This document shows, in pieces, positions 8,502 through 17,227 of a stretch of DNA of 34,346 bases. Each line of letters opens with the position of its first letter. The first letter of the stretch is position 1. Under the pieces are notes generated by a model. That model saw only the letters and a list, made by a program, of their open reading frames with translations, searched no databases and was not told the DNA's origin. The DNA lies in contig JBDIVL010000044.1 of assembly GCA_039794405.1 (NCBI GenBank), positions 1 to 34,346 of the forward strand. Direction: 5' to 3'. This stretch comes from JBDIVL01 sp039794405. GTDB taxonomy: Bacteria; Planctomycetota; Brocadiia; Brocadiales; Brocadiaceae. The position numbers and the translations under genes are program-made.

Positions 8502-9662
8502 TTACCACTTCGTAACTTGTTTTCCTGTAAAAAAGCAGAAAAGTCCAAGCAAGGTACCATAGTTCCCAATACAAAAGTAGTACGCCGACGAGGTCATTTT
8601 TCTTAAAATCCTGAAACACGAAATACGCCGAAATAAAACCGTATAGGAAAAGGCGAAACAATAAAACGCAATTTGCAAAAATAAGAACGCCTCGATCTGT
8701 GGAACGGAAAAAGACAAAAACAAGCTGGAAAAAAATATCAAGATCAGATAAACAGGAACGAACCTTCTCATTACTCTGTTTATGAAAAGCCGTATTGAAA
8801 ATATGCCGTATTTAAAAGGGTTCAGCAGTTCCTTCATCATAAAGATGCCATTCAGGCTATTAGAAATGATCCTCTGCCTTCTCTTGACCTCATGCACCGT
8901 GTTCCTGGAAGGCGCCTCCATAAATGCCTTTGCCTCTGGTTCAAACAGGAAACGGTAATGCTGTTTTACCACTGATAAACAAACATACAGGTCATCTGTT
9001 ACCGCAGGAGGAATTTGCATAAACAAACTCCTTCTTATGGCGAATAACGTACCATCATTGGAAGAAATGCTTCCCGTCAGGCATTCCAGTTTTTTGATTT
9101 TCTCTTCGAATTTTGTGTGAAAAATTTGCGCCGACTCCAGTTCTTTTCTGGTTTTGCAGATTATCTTCAGACCACAGACACCACCCACAGATGGATCGCT
9201 AAAATATTTGACAAGATTCATTACGGCGTGCCTGTCAAGCATTACATCCGCGTCGGAAAATATCATTATTTCGCCTCGGGAACATTGAACAGCCTCATTA
9301 ATTCCGTTATTTTTCCCTTTGTGTGTTGGAGAAGACAGGAATCGAACATGGTCACCAACAAAGGCCTTTATCCTGTCTTCTGTACCATCGGTTGAGCCGT
9401 CAGAAAAAACAATAATCTCATAATTCTCAGATGGGTAATCGAGAGAAATGGCATTCCTGATCTTATCTTCAATTATCGTTTCTGCATTACGAACCACGAT
9501 TATGAAGCTTACCGATGGTTGTATGGGTACATGTCTCACAATTTTCTTTCCCTTGATCACATACACAATCCATATCATAAGAGGGTTCAGAAGGAAGATA
9601 AGGATAATAACAAAAAGTGAAAATGCCAGAATAATGCTATTTGTCATAACTAAAATGTTCAT
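8502..9662 (-). CDS. Membrane-bound glycosyltransferase family 2
   Basis: 386 residues. An N-terminal membrane helix (SIILAFSLFVIILIFLL, residues 9-25) is followed by a GT-A domain: VSFIIVVRNAE, the UDP-binding SDGS (87-90), the DAD metal site (137-139) and the TDD catalytic-type acid (222-224). RRQRI (261-265) sits where processive enzymes have QxxRW. The C-terminus holds about three further helices (FVPVYLILIFFSSLFLSF and following). This layout is shared by chitooligosaccharide, poly-GlcNAc and hyaluronan synthase-like GT2 proteins, but the missing Trp argues for a non-processive transferase. It overlaps the polymerase gene by 26 bases and is surely in the same transcript. ATG 9647 is an alternative start. 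Confidence 0.87.
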   Translation of the reverse strand: MNILVMTNSIILAFSLFVIILIFLLNPLMIWIVYVIKGKKIVRHVPIQPSVSFIIVVRNAETIIEDKIRNAISLDYPSENYEIIVFSDGSTDGTEDRIKAFVGDHVRFLSSPTHKGKNNGINEAVQCSRGEIMIFSDADVMLDRHAVMNLVKYFSDPSVGGVCGLKIICKTRKELESAQIFHTKFEEKIKKLECLTGSISSNDGTLFAIRRSLFMQIPPAVTDDLYVCLSVVKQHYRFLFEPEAKAFMEAPSRNTVHEVKRRQRIISNSLNGIFMMKELLNPFKYGIFSIRLFINRVMRRFVPVYLILIFFSSLFLSFSVPQIEAFLFLQIAFYCFAFSYTVLFRRISCFRILRKMTSSAYYFCIGNYGTLLGLFCFFTGKQVTKW

Positions 9663-11073
9663 CGGGTTCTTTCTTATCTGTTTCTAAAGAGAGCCTTAAG
9701 GCTATTTGAGAGAAGGCAAGCGACGCCCAGAAGTATTTATTATAAAAGGCGCTTAACATAAAAAAGTATATCATTAACGAAATAAAGGACATTCTGTAAG
9801 CACTTACAAGAGAGACCATATCGCTCTTATGTAAGAAGCTGAAATGTTTTTTGGCCGTATAAAAATTTTTCAATGTAATCATTAAAATTATGATTAAAAT
9901 TATAAAACCAAGCATGCCCGTGCCAGCAAGCACTTCGAGGTATGAATTGTGGGCATAACGGAAATCTGAGCGTCCTGCATAGCTGAAGATACGCGTAATA
10001 ACACTTCTGCCATAGACTTCCTTAAAGGTACCGGGACCGGAACCCAGAATAGTATCTTCAATCAATATTTCAAATCCAATACGGAGATACGTTAACCGCG
10101 CCCGTATTGATTGGCTGGAGAGCGAAATACTTTTCAACCGTTCCCAGTACGAGTCTGGAATCAGAAGTGTGGCCAGGATTACGGCAATGATACATATTCC
10201 TGAAACCACCCCGATATGAATGGGTTTCATCTTCCGTAGATATCCAACCGAAATAAGAAAAAGAACAATGGCAAGTACTATTGAACCACCTCTGGAATAG
10301 GTAAATACTATCGCTGATATGCTTATTGTAAATAGACAAACAAAGCATATTTTCCAGAAAAAACTACGGGAAGAAAAGAAATAGTAAAATAGAAAAGGTA
10401 TACCAAAAATAATCATGGCAGAAAATTCGTTGGGGTCTCCGGATGCCCCTATTGCCCGTTTGAGATTCGCTCCCGTTGTATCCATGGCAAACATTTCCCA
10501 ATTAAATAAGAAACCAAGTATGGATAAAAATGAAACGAAACTAACACTTGAAATAATTATTACCGGCAGATTTTTAAAAAATTCTTTACCGGATACCAAA
10601 GCGATTGTAAGACCGAAGAAAACATACGTAGTAAAAAGCTGCCGTACATTATCAAATGAAGTTGATACATAATCAGACATCATGGCAGAGATAAGGTTGA
10701 TAATAAAAAAAAGAATAAACCATATCCAGAGATTTGATGTAAGGCCGGGCATCTTTTCCTTATAGATAAACATTTTAAGCAATACGATTAAGGCAAGTAA
10801 GATACCAAGGAACTTGGAGACGGACAAGAATCCTAAAGATTCTGTAAATTCCCGGAATGAATCGCAGGGTATGAGAAAAAAGATTATGTAATAACCAATG
10901 TTCTGATTATTACTTAGAACAAGTAAAAATAAAATAAGGAAACTGGGTAACACTGCATACAGATAATGTGGAGTGGTAAGTAAATAGACCGAAATTACCA
11001 TAACAAATACATAGAAGAAACTTTGCACCGGGTTGAATATAAAAGAATGAATATGTTTTCTTAATTTTCTCAT
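9637..11073 (-). CDS. O-antigen ligase/polymerase-like membrane protein (Wzy/WaaL type)
   Basis: 478 residues with about 11-12 membrane helices. The diagnostic region is the periplasmic loop and following helix: ILGSGPGTFKEVYG, then FRYAHNSYLEVLAGTGMLGF, the conserved HNxxLE motif of the Wzy_C/O-antigen ligase family. VFTYSRGGSIVLAIVLFL matches the conserved SRGG motif before it. In a Wzx/Wzy pathway this protein would polymerise flipped repeat units on the periplasmic face. The upstream GT2 stop overlaps its ATG as ATGA, so translation is coupled. Ligase and polymerase members cannot be told apart by sequence alone; polymerase is favoured because flippase, chain-length and export genes are present in the same locus. 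Confidence 0.87.
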   Translation of the reverse strand: MRKLRKHIHSFIFNPVQSFFYVFVMVISVYLLTTPHYLYAVLPSFLILFLLVLSNNQNIGYYIIFFLIPCDSFREFTESLGFLSVSKFLGILLALIVLLKMFIYKEKMPGLTSNLWIWFILFFIINLISAMMSDYVSTSFDNVRQLFTTYVFFGLTIALVSGKEFFKNLPVIIISSVSFVSFLSILGFLFNWEMFAMDTTGANLKRAIGASGDPNEFSAMIIFGIPFLFYYFFSSRSFFWKICFVCLFTISISAIVFTYSRGGSIVLAIVLFLISVGYLRKMKPIHIGVVSGICIIAVILATLLIPDSYWERLKSISLSSQSIRARLTYLRIGFEILIEDTILGSGPGTFKEVYGRSVITRIFSYAGRSDFRYAHNSYLEVLAGTGMLGFIILIIILMITLKNFYTAKKHFSFLHKSDMVSLVSAYRMSFISLMIYFFMLSAFYNKYFWASLAFSQIALRLSLETDKKEPDEHFSYDK

Positions 11074-12029
11074 CTAATTCCTTTTATCAGTTGTACAATC
11101 ACGGACAACCCAGACACATGCCAACGAAGAAACGTAAGAAAAAAGAGGGGAAGCAAAAAGGAGAATAGGTTTCTGCTCCCTACCCGGAAAAACATAAGAA
11201 GTGAGGATGGAAACATCCACAGAAATACCAAAAAAAGTGTAGTATACTTGCTAAAAAAAATAATGGAAAAAACGATTGTAAACGGCACGATAATATGCCA
11301 GAGACTCAGTACGGGATTCTTTAAGGTTCTCAGAGAAAAACCCCACTGACGCGCAAGCTGGAGGGTACTTCCCTGTCTCCAGAATTCCTTCCTCATAAAT
11401 TCACAAAGGTTTTTCTCGTATCCCAAATGAATAACCGATACATCTGGCACTGAAATGGCCTTAAAACCTGCCTGTAGTACCCGGAATGTCAAATCCTTAT
11501 CTTCGGCCGTTATCAAGGTTTCATTAAAACCATTTGTCTTTTCAAAGGCGCTACGGTTAATAAAAAGGTTTCTCCCATCTAAAAAATCAACGCTTACAGT
11601 TTTATTCCGGTTCTGACGTAAGGGATTTCCCCATACCTTGCCAACCCATCCGGCAGATGGAGGTGTTTTTTCGATAAAACCCAACATACCCTCAAATCCA
11701 TGAGAAAATAGTTCATTCGCCTTTTGAAGCCAATTCTCAGGTACGATCATGTCCGCATCAAGAAAAACAAGGATGTTACCCCGCGCTATCTTCGCACCAC
11801 AATTTCTAAGCGCTGCTATGCTCTTTCTTTTACCTTCTGTGTTTTCTATGATTTGCATCCCTAGGCCCTTTACTATTTGACCTGTTCCATCAATTGAACC
11901 ATTATCTACAACGACAATTTCATATGGAGTTATCACATTATCATTAGACTTGATAGATTCAATACACTTCTTGATATACGGTGCTGCATTATATGCAGGA
12001 ATGATAATAGAAAAAATTACATTATTCAT
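11070..12029 (-). CDS. Glycosyltransferase family 2 with C-terminal membrane helices
   Basis: 319 residues. The GT-A fold begins at once with VIFSIIIPAYNAAPYIKKCI. It has VVDNGSIDGTG at 41-51, RNCGAKIARGNILVFLDADM with the DAD metal site at 91-93, and TAEDKDLTFRVLQAGFK with the ED acid pair. After a basic stretch the C-terminus forms two or three hydrophobic segments (PVLSLWHIIVPFTIVFSIIF and following). It is similar in layout to membrane-associated GT2 proteins in EPS clusters. It is the first gene after a 231-base gap holding repeat copy A, and overlaps the polymerase gene by 4 bases. Confidence 0.87.
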   Translation of the reverse strand: MNNVIFSIIIPAYNAAPYIKKCIESIKSNDNVITPYEIVVVDNGSIDGTGQIVKGLGMQIIENTEGKRKSIAALRNCGAKIARGNILVFLDADMIVPENWLQKANELFSHGFEGMLGFIEKTPPSAGWVGKVWGNPLRQNRNKTVSVDFLDGRNLFINRSAFEKTNGFNETLITAEDKDLTFRVLQAGFKAISVPDVSVIHLGYEKNLCEFMRKEFWRQGSTLQLARQWGFSLRTLKNPVLSLWHIIVPFTIVFSIIFFSKYTTLFLVFLWMFPSSLLMFFRVGSRNLFSFLLPLFFLTFLRWHVSGLSVIVQLIKGIR

Positions 12030-12075
12030 AATAAATACAGTAGATAGTTAATAGTTGCTGTCGGACTATTCTTTG

Positions 12076-12232
12076 TTAAATACTTTATATGCGATGTATC
12101 TTTACAAATGAGTCAAGTTTTAGAGATAATCAAGATTGTATAAGATAAGCAGTCAGCTTTCAGAAGTTTTCGCTGAAGCTGACTGCTGACGGCTTATGAT
12201 TTTTTCATCAATCTGAGGTTTCATCTCGCCAG
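12076..12232 (+). repeat. Modular intergenic repeat, copy A (complete, type 1 core)
   Basis: The left module (12076-12121) matches that of copy E at 43 of 46 positions. A core hairpin follows with CAGTCAGCTTTCAG (12150-12163) opposite CTGAAGCTGACTG (12173-12185). The right module (12210-12232) reads TCTGAGGTTTCATCTCGCCA. It fills most of the gap between the GT2 start and the sugar transferase stop, and runs antisense to both. It may separate two transcripts of the EPS locus, but this is inference. Confidence 0.75.
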
Positions 12233-12260
12233 TTATTTACTATCAACTATTCACTGTCCA

Positions 12261-13340
12261 CTATAGAGGCGATATCATACTCTTGTCTAAAAAATATTGA
12301 TCTATCATATAAGCATTAAATGGAGAAACCGCAACATACTTTATTACATATGCATACCCGTATTGATTGTCTTTTATTTCATATTCTCTGTATACTTTGC
12401 CGTAACATAAGGCTAACTTTATTTTTACCCTTTTCTCTATAAAGCCATGATTCTTCGTCATTTCCAACTTAAAGTACGTTTCATCCCGGCTGATTTTATG
12501 ATTTGTATATATAAGGAATGCATCGTCATTAATGTCTACCAGCCTGGCATATCCGGTAAATTTCCCGATTTTATGACTATCACCCTTTGTTCCAATATAG
12601 ACCATTGCCTTTTCTAGCCGTATTCTCTTTAGGTCTCGTTTTTCCTTAAACATCCCCAGGACCATGCTCTTTATTACACCGTTCAAAATACTTCCGGTAA
12701 TCCTCAAAAATACGGTTTTCAGTACAATGAGGATGGTGTATACGACGATCGTACATACCCAGAGAAAACTTTGCTTTCTCTTTATGAAACTATTGTCAAT
12801 CAAGGTACGAATTTTTTTTGGAGTGTTGTGAGGTGTGAATAACTGGGAGTATCCAATAAGTCCGGGTTTTACAGAGAAACGTTTATCGTAGCCATTAATA
12901 TTTTTGCAGTATTTTTCATAAATTGCAGGACGCTCGGGACGGGGGCCAAGGAAATCCATATCACCTTTGAGAATATTGAACAACTGCGGGAGTTCATCCA
13001 ATCGGGTATTCCGAAGAAATTTCCCCAACGGTGTTTCCAGGTTGTTTTTCAGCGCAAGGAGTTCCGCCCCGATTCTGCCTTCTGCATCCTGCACCAGCGT
13101 GCGAAATTTGTACATAATAAAAGGGGTTTTGTTAAGACCAAGACGCATTCCTCTGTAGAAAACAGTTCCACCATCCTGTATTTTAATAATCAGATAAAGT
13201 ATGAAAAATATCGGAGATGAAATAATGATTAAAATAAGCGCCAGTAAAAAATTAAAAATCCTGTTAAGCACAGAAGAAACAGGAGTATAGCCGCTCAGGA
13301 AAACAGAATCAGCAATTCGTAAGTTATCGTGATTTACCAT
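12261..13340 (-). CDS. Initiating sugar transferase with C-terminal PilZ-like domain
   Basis: 359 residues. Residues 26-54 form the membrane hairpin of bacterial sugar transferases (polyprenyl-phosphate phosphoglycosyl transferases such as WbaP, WcaJ and PglC). Then come FYRGMRLGLN, the catalytic-region KFRT (78-81), LDELPQL (114-120), GDMDFLGPRPERP (126-138) and KPGLIGYSQL (158-167). This enzyme attaches the first sugar phosphate to undecaprenyl phosphate. Unusually the protein continues after a second hydrophobic segment (193-212) into about 120 residues starting KRIRLE. This tail contains ARLVDINDDAFLIYTN and a beta-rich end, resembling a PilZ domain. The PilZ RxxxR and D/NxSxxG motifs are only partly kept, so c-di-GMP binding is uncertain. 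The gene overlaps the chain-length gene by 17 bases. Confidence 0.88.
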   Translation of the reverse strand: MVNHDNLRIADSVFLSGYTPVSSVLNRIFNFLLALILIIISSPIFFILYLIIKIQDGGTVFYRGMRLGLNKTPFIMYKFRTLVQDAEGRIGAELLALKNNLETPLGKFLRNTRLDELPQLFNILKGDMDFLGPRPERPAIYEKYCKNINGYDKRFSVKPGLIGYSQLFTPHNTPKKIRTLIDNSFIKRKQSFLWVCTIVVYTILIVLKTVFLRITGSILNGVIKSMVLGMFKEKRDLKRIRLEKAMVYIGTKGDSHKIGKFTGYARLVDINDDAFLIYTNHKISRDETYFKLEMTKNHGFIEKRVKIKLALCYGKVYREYEIKDNQYGYAYVIKYVAVSPFNAYMIDQYFLDKSMISPL

Positions 13341-14925
13341 GGAATATGAATGCCTTTATTCGCTTTAAGCCTTTACGCGCAAATTCCCTCGTGCAATAAA
13401 AGAAGTTTGATAAAATTGCAGCAAAATTGGTAAATAACAAACGGGGGGTTTTTGCCGGGGATTGAGGTCTTTCTTCCCACAGGGGAATGAAAAATATCAC
13501 GGGAAGACCTACACAGGTTTCCGCATCTTTTGGAAACTTAAAGGTGTGATCCAGATACTCTCTTACAAAAGCAAAGCAAAAGCCCATGATAAGTCCTACG
13601 AACATACCCATGGGAATTACGTTTTTCGCTTTAGGAAATATTGGCCCGTCAGACGGAAATGCATTACTCAAAATGCTTATATATGACATAGAGGGATCGA
13701 ACATCCGGTCAATTTTTGATTCTTCGCGTTTTTTAGAGAAGGCTGCATAGGAAACTTTTAAAAATTCAATCTCCCTGTGCAATCTTTGTGAAATGATATA
13801 TTGTTCACTCAGTTTGGCATTCCTTTCATCGATATCCAGCATCCTGGTTTGAATATCCAGAATCTTCTTAAAGATGCCCTTCAACTGATTTACCTGATTT
13901 GCCCTGTACGTTATGATTTCTTGTTTAAATGCCTGAGATACCTCTTTCACCTCTCTCTCGTAACTCAATGCATGGTCACTTTTTGGATGGTAGGTTCTCA
14001 AGATGTCTCTCCAGCTAACGTATAGGTTTCTCAAACTAATGCCATAGTTGGTAATTGGATCGTTGTTTTCTATAAAGGAAAAATATTCAATATCCTTTGA
14101 ATTAATAGTTTTCTCCAAAAACTCTATATATAAAGTTTTTTCTGTGGATTCATTCTTTAAGTGCTGCATGGTTATTTCCAGATCATTTTTCACGCGAAGG
14201 TTATTCTCTATCTCCTTTTGCGGGTCAGATGTCTTTGTTTCATTAACAAGGACTATGAGTTCATCCTCTTTTTCCTCAAGGCCTTTTTTATATCCCTTCA
14301 TCTGATCATAAAAAAAGGCCTCCTCTTCGTCCGGACTAAACACCTGTTTCCGGTAAATTAAATACTGTTCCATAAGTGCGGATAATAAAACTATTGCATT
14401 ATTCGGGTCTTTATCGAAATAACTCACCTTGAGTACATTCGTTAATGGTAATATCTCGACCTTTAAATTTTCATCTATCTCGAAAATCCGATCATCTATC
14501 AAAGGCGCTGTTTTTTTCCCGGGCAATAGATGCTCACCAAGATATTTTATGCATGCCCTTATTTTTCTTATAACTCTCTTTGGAAAAGATGCCCTTTTTT
14601 TCTCAAAATATACATGCTGTTCCTCAAGATATTTTATCGTTCTTGATATCACGTCATAAGACCGTAAAATTTGTATCTCAGAATATAGTTCATCAGGTGT
14701 TAATTTGAGGACAACCGGTCTCATCTCACCTATGATACCGGAGAGACTCTCTGGTTTTCTCCCTTTAATTAATATTGACCCTGTAGCCGAATAGGTCGGA
14801 GGCCAGAAAAATGCAATAAGAATGGAACAAACAAATATTGCCAATGTCGTTATACATATAACGCTTTTCTGTACAAAAAATATTGTGACGATTTCTTTTT
14901 TTAAATCTTCTAAACGAGTAGTCAT
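13324..14925 (-). CDS. Chain-length determinant, Wzz/GumC-like polysaccharide co-polymerase
   Basis: 533 residues. The Wzz topology is clear: a membrane helix at about 19-41 followed by FWPPTYSATGSILIKG, a long periplasmic part with DELYSEIQILRSYDVISRTI (78-97) and coiled coils at about 200-260 and 330-400, the Pro-rich FPSDGPIFPKAKNVIP, then a second helix at about 437-457 and EYLDHTFKFPKDAETCVGLP. The last motif is typical of GumC-type proteins that partner a separate BY kinase. It would set polymer length and link the inner membrane to the OPX exporter. There is no fused kinase domain; the kinase is encoded separately at 16422-17093. A 60-residue basic tail follows the second helix. The next gene, the sugar transferase, overlaps it. 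Confidence 0.88.
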   Translation of the reverse strand: MTTRLEDLKKEIVTIFFVQKSVICITTLAIFVCSILIAFFWPPTYSATGSILIKGRKPESLSGIIGEMRPVVLKLTPDELYSEIQILRSYDVISRTIKYLEEQHVYFEKKRASFPKRVIRKIRACIKYLGEHLLPGKKTAPLIDDRIFEIDENLKVEILPLTNVLKVSYFDKDPNNAIVLLSALMEQYLIYRKQVFSPDEEEAFFYDQMKGYKKGLEEKEDELIVLVNETKTSDPQKEIENNLRVKNDLEITMQHLKNESTEKTLYIEFLEKTINSKDIEYFSFIENNDPITNYGISLRNLYVSWRDILRTYHPKSDHALSYEREVKEVSQAFKQEIITYRANQVNQLKGIFKKILDIQTRMLDIDERNAKLSEQYIISQRLHREIEFLKVSYAAFSKKREESKIDRMFDPSMSYISILSNAFPSDGPIFPKAKNVIPMGMFVGLIMGFCFAFVREYLDHTFKFPKDAETCVGLPVIFFIPLWEERPQSPAKTPRLLFTNFAAILSNFFYCTREFARKGLKRIKAFIFHGKSR

Positions 14926-14947
14926 AGTAACAAATATACAGACAAGT

Positions 14948-16435
14948 TTATTGCTGCACTGGCACTATCGTTGTCCCTCCACTCTTTGTTGGTGCATTAC
15001 GTAATTGATAGCCATAGCTTAATCCAACATATGAGCTCCAACCCTGGAACATGCTAATATCCATAACCTCACGCATTACCTCAGCCATTTTTGTTAACCT
15101 TCTCTTTGGAACATAAACAAGATCCTCAGGACTCAGGTATAATAATTTATTCCCATTATCAAGACTTTTTGGTGTTTCTTGCCGATACGTCTCTTCCAAA
15201 ACGAGGCGGTTAAGCGTTTTTATATCATTTTGTTGGCCAACGTTCAGGCTTGAGAAATACGGATTAGCACGATAATCACGTGTTTTATCAACTAAAAACT
15301 GTACGTCTTTGGAATATGACAACCTATCCTTTTTTCCTTTTGCACACACGGTATCGTAAAAGCCAGGAATAGTTAAAATTTCATTCAATCTATCAATGGT
15401 ATTGCCTCCTGCTTTTAAAGACAGGTTGTAGCCACTGGTGTCAATTGCCTTACAAAGACCTTCAACCGTAAGCGGTGCTTTAAATTCATCCTCTGAAAAG
15501 TCCGGATAAAAACCATGTACCGTAAGGATTTTTTTCACATCAACCATGGTAGCTGCAATTTTATTTTCATGTTTCCGCATAACGACAACATTTTCAAGCT
15601 TGGCCGAATACGAAGTACTTCCTGCGCGAGCAAGAATATCCAATATTGAGGTCGGTTGTATTATTTCATATTCCCCTGGCCTAAGTACTTCTCCCAAGAC
15701 ATATACCTTTAAAGGTGCGTGCCTTTCCAGAAACAGGTCTATCGTAAGGCCGGGAAAAAAGTTATCGTACATATTATCCAAAAGCTTATCCACTTCAGGA
15801 ATGGATTTGCCGGCAACATAGACACTACCAAGTAATGGAAAGGTAATACACCCATCAGGACCAACAGCTGCCAGCCTGCTCAAACCCCTCGGGGCAGTAT
15901 GCAGGTCTTTTTTCAATTCTAAAATACGCATATTAAATTCAGGCACAATGATATAAATATCCGGATGCTTGAAGATTCTCCTGTAGCGCCTTGTCAATTC
16001 TTTCGTTATTTCATTTACCGTCTTTCCTACAACACGAACCTCACCGATATGGGGAAGTGAAATATTACCATCAGGACGAACCCTTTGTGTTTCGTTTAAT
16101 TCCGGGTTTTTTGAGAATTTGACTGTGATCGTATGGTCAATTTCTATAACAAAACCGCTTCGTTCTATCCAGGTTTGTATCTGATACAGGACATCCAATA
16201 CATCTCCGGGAACCAGACGGTATTCATGAAATGGGTCGTACTCATACGGGTTATGGTCAAACAATGAGGGATTTGTACTTATAATCGTGCCGTTGATCGT
16301 TAACTGCCCAACGGTTTTTAAATTCTTATTATCTGTAACACAGCCCGACAGCACTAAAATACAAATAAAAATTATTGGGCACAACATGCCGTTTTTTAAA
16401 AAAACTGCAATACTGTTAAATTTAAATTTTCCCAT
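14948..16435 (-). CDS. Polysaccharide export lipoprotein (OPX/Wza family) with a large insertion
   Basis: 495 residues. The signal ends in VLSGC (lipid Cys32). YRLVPGDVLDVLYQ opens the Poly_export domain. The repeat VRPDGNISLPHIGEVRVVGK (119-138) recurs as VGPDGCITFPLLGSVYVAGK (190-209). YVLGEVLRPGEYEI (245-258) begins an SLBB domain, with ILDILARAGS. In ordinary members VDVKKIL is followed within a few residues by the L-PGD-VYVPK strand. Here about 120 extra residues (305-429) separate VDVKKIL from LLYLSPEDLVYVPK. They include LNEILTIPGFYDTV, which looks like a helix-hairpin-helix. The family forms the outer-membrane export channel. The gene overlaps the kinase gene by 14 bases, and no clear Shine-Dalgarno is seen. 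Confidence 0.9.
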   Translation of the reverse strand: MGKFKFNSIAVFLKNGMLCPIIFICILVLSGCVTDNKNLKTVGQLTINGTIISTNPSLFDHNPYEYDPFHEYRLVPGDVLDVLYQIQTWIERSGFVIEIDHTITVKFSKNPELNETQRVRPDGNISLPHIGEVRVVGKTVNEITKELTRRYRRIFKHPDIYIIVPEFNMRILELKKDLHTAPRGLSRLAAVGPDGCITFPLLGSVYVAGKSIPEVDKLLDNMYDNFFPGLTIDLFLERHAPLKVYVLGEVLRPGEYEIIQPTSILDILARAGSTSYSAKLENVVVMRKHENKIAATMVDVKKILTVHGFYPDFSEDEFKAPLTVEGLCKAIDTSGYNLSLKAGGNTIDRLNEILTIPGFYDTVCAKGKKDRLSYSKDVQFLVDKTRDYRANPYFSSLNVGQQNDIKTLNRLVLEETYRQETPKSLDNGNKLLYLSPEDLVYVPKRRLTKMAEVMREVMDISMFQGWSSYVGLSYGYQLRNAPTKSGGTTIVPVQQ

Positions 16436-17093
16436 AAAGTATTTTCGGTATGTAATATTTCCTTTTATTTAAAACTATGCCCAGAACATTACCACCGGCT
16501 ATTTCTACCTTTTCTTTAGCCTCCCGTACTATTCCCCATTTCGTTTTCTCGCATTCGACGACAAAGATTACTCCATCAAAATACCTTGCAACAAAAGTGG
16601 CATCCGAGGAACTAAAGATAGAATGCCCATCAAAAATTATGTAATCGAATTCCTTTCTTAAGGCATGTAACTTGTCTTTAAATTTATCAGTCCTAAATAA
16701 TTCGAGGGTATTGAAAACTTTGCTGGTCTGGGGTATGATTGTTAAATTTTCATATTCAGTTTTTATTAACACCCCTTTATAATCCGTGTTTGATAAAAAT
16801 AAACCGGCTAAACCATTAACGTTGTTAACGTGAAATAGCGTATGTATTTTTGGCCTATGTAAATTTCCCTCAACAAGAAGCACCTTTAAATTTGCTTTCG
16901 TCGATAAGGCATACGCCATGCTTATTGCAACGGTAGTTTTCCCCTCTGAAACTCCGCAACTGGTAATATAGAACGTTTTAATCTCTTTACCCCCGACTCT
17001 GCTTAAAATATTACCCTCTATCCTAGAAAGCTCACCGGCGTTTCTCTGCAAATGATCCTTTACGTCTTGCGATAGCTTACCAATTATGCTCAT
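16422..17093 (-). CDS. BY-kinase-like P-loop ATPase (CpsD/CapB family)
   Basis: 223 residues. Walker A is GVSEGKTT (47-54) within FYITSCGVSEGKTTVAISMA. The Walker A' segment is VLLVEGNLHRP (71-81), where BY kinases normally show a DxDLRxP-type motif, so both acids and an Arg are substituted. Walker B is YIIFDGHS (151-158) rather than the usual IIDxPP. The short C-terminal tail RKYYIPKILYGKI carries three tyrosines, a reduced version of the autophosphorylated cluster. In active systems this kinase controls assembly through the Wzz partner encoded two genes downstream. Because of the altered A' and B motifs, tyrosine kinase activity is uncertain although ATP binding looks intact. It appears to be the first gene of the minus-strand EPS operon; the Shine-Dalgarno is weak. 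Confidence 0.82.
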   Translation of the reverse strand: MSIIGKLSQDVKDHLQRNAGELSRIEGNILSRVGGKEIKTFYITSCGVSEGKTTVAISMAYALSTKANLKVLLVEGNLHRPKIHTLFHVNNVNGLAGLFLSNTDYKGVLIKTEYENLTIIPQTSKVFNTLELFRTDKFKDKLHALRKEFDYIIFDGHSIFSSSDATFVARYFDGVIFVVECEKTKWGIVREAKEKVEIAGGNVLGIVLNKRKYYIPKILYGKI

Positions 17094-17227
17094 AAAAAAT
17101 CTTTATCCGTAATTTATTTCTACAAATAGCTTGAATACCCTCTCCAAAAAACTACCTGTCAGCATATTACCTTTTCCACACATCTGCACTCGTTTTAGGA
17201 TTGTTTCTTCTGGCAACGGTGATTCTT

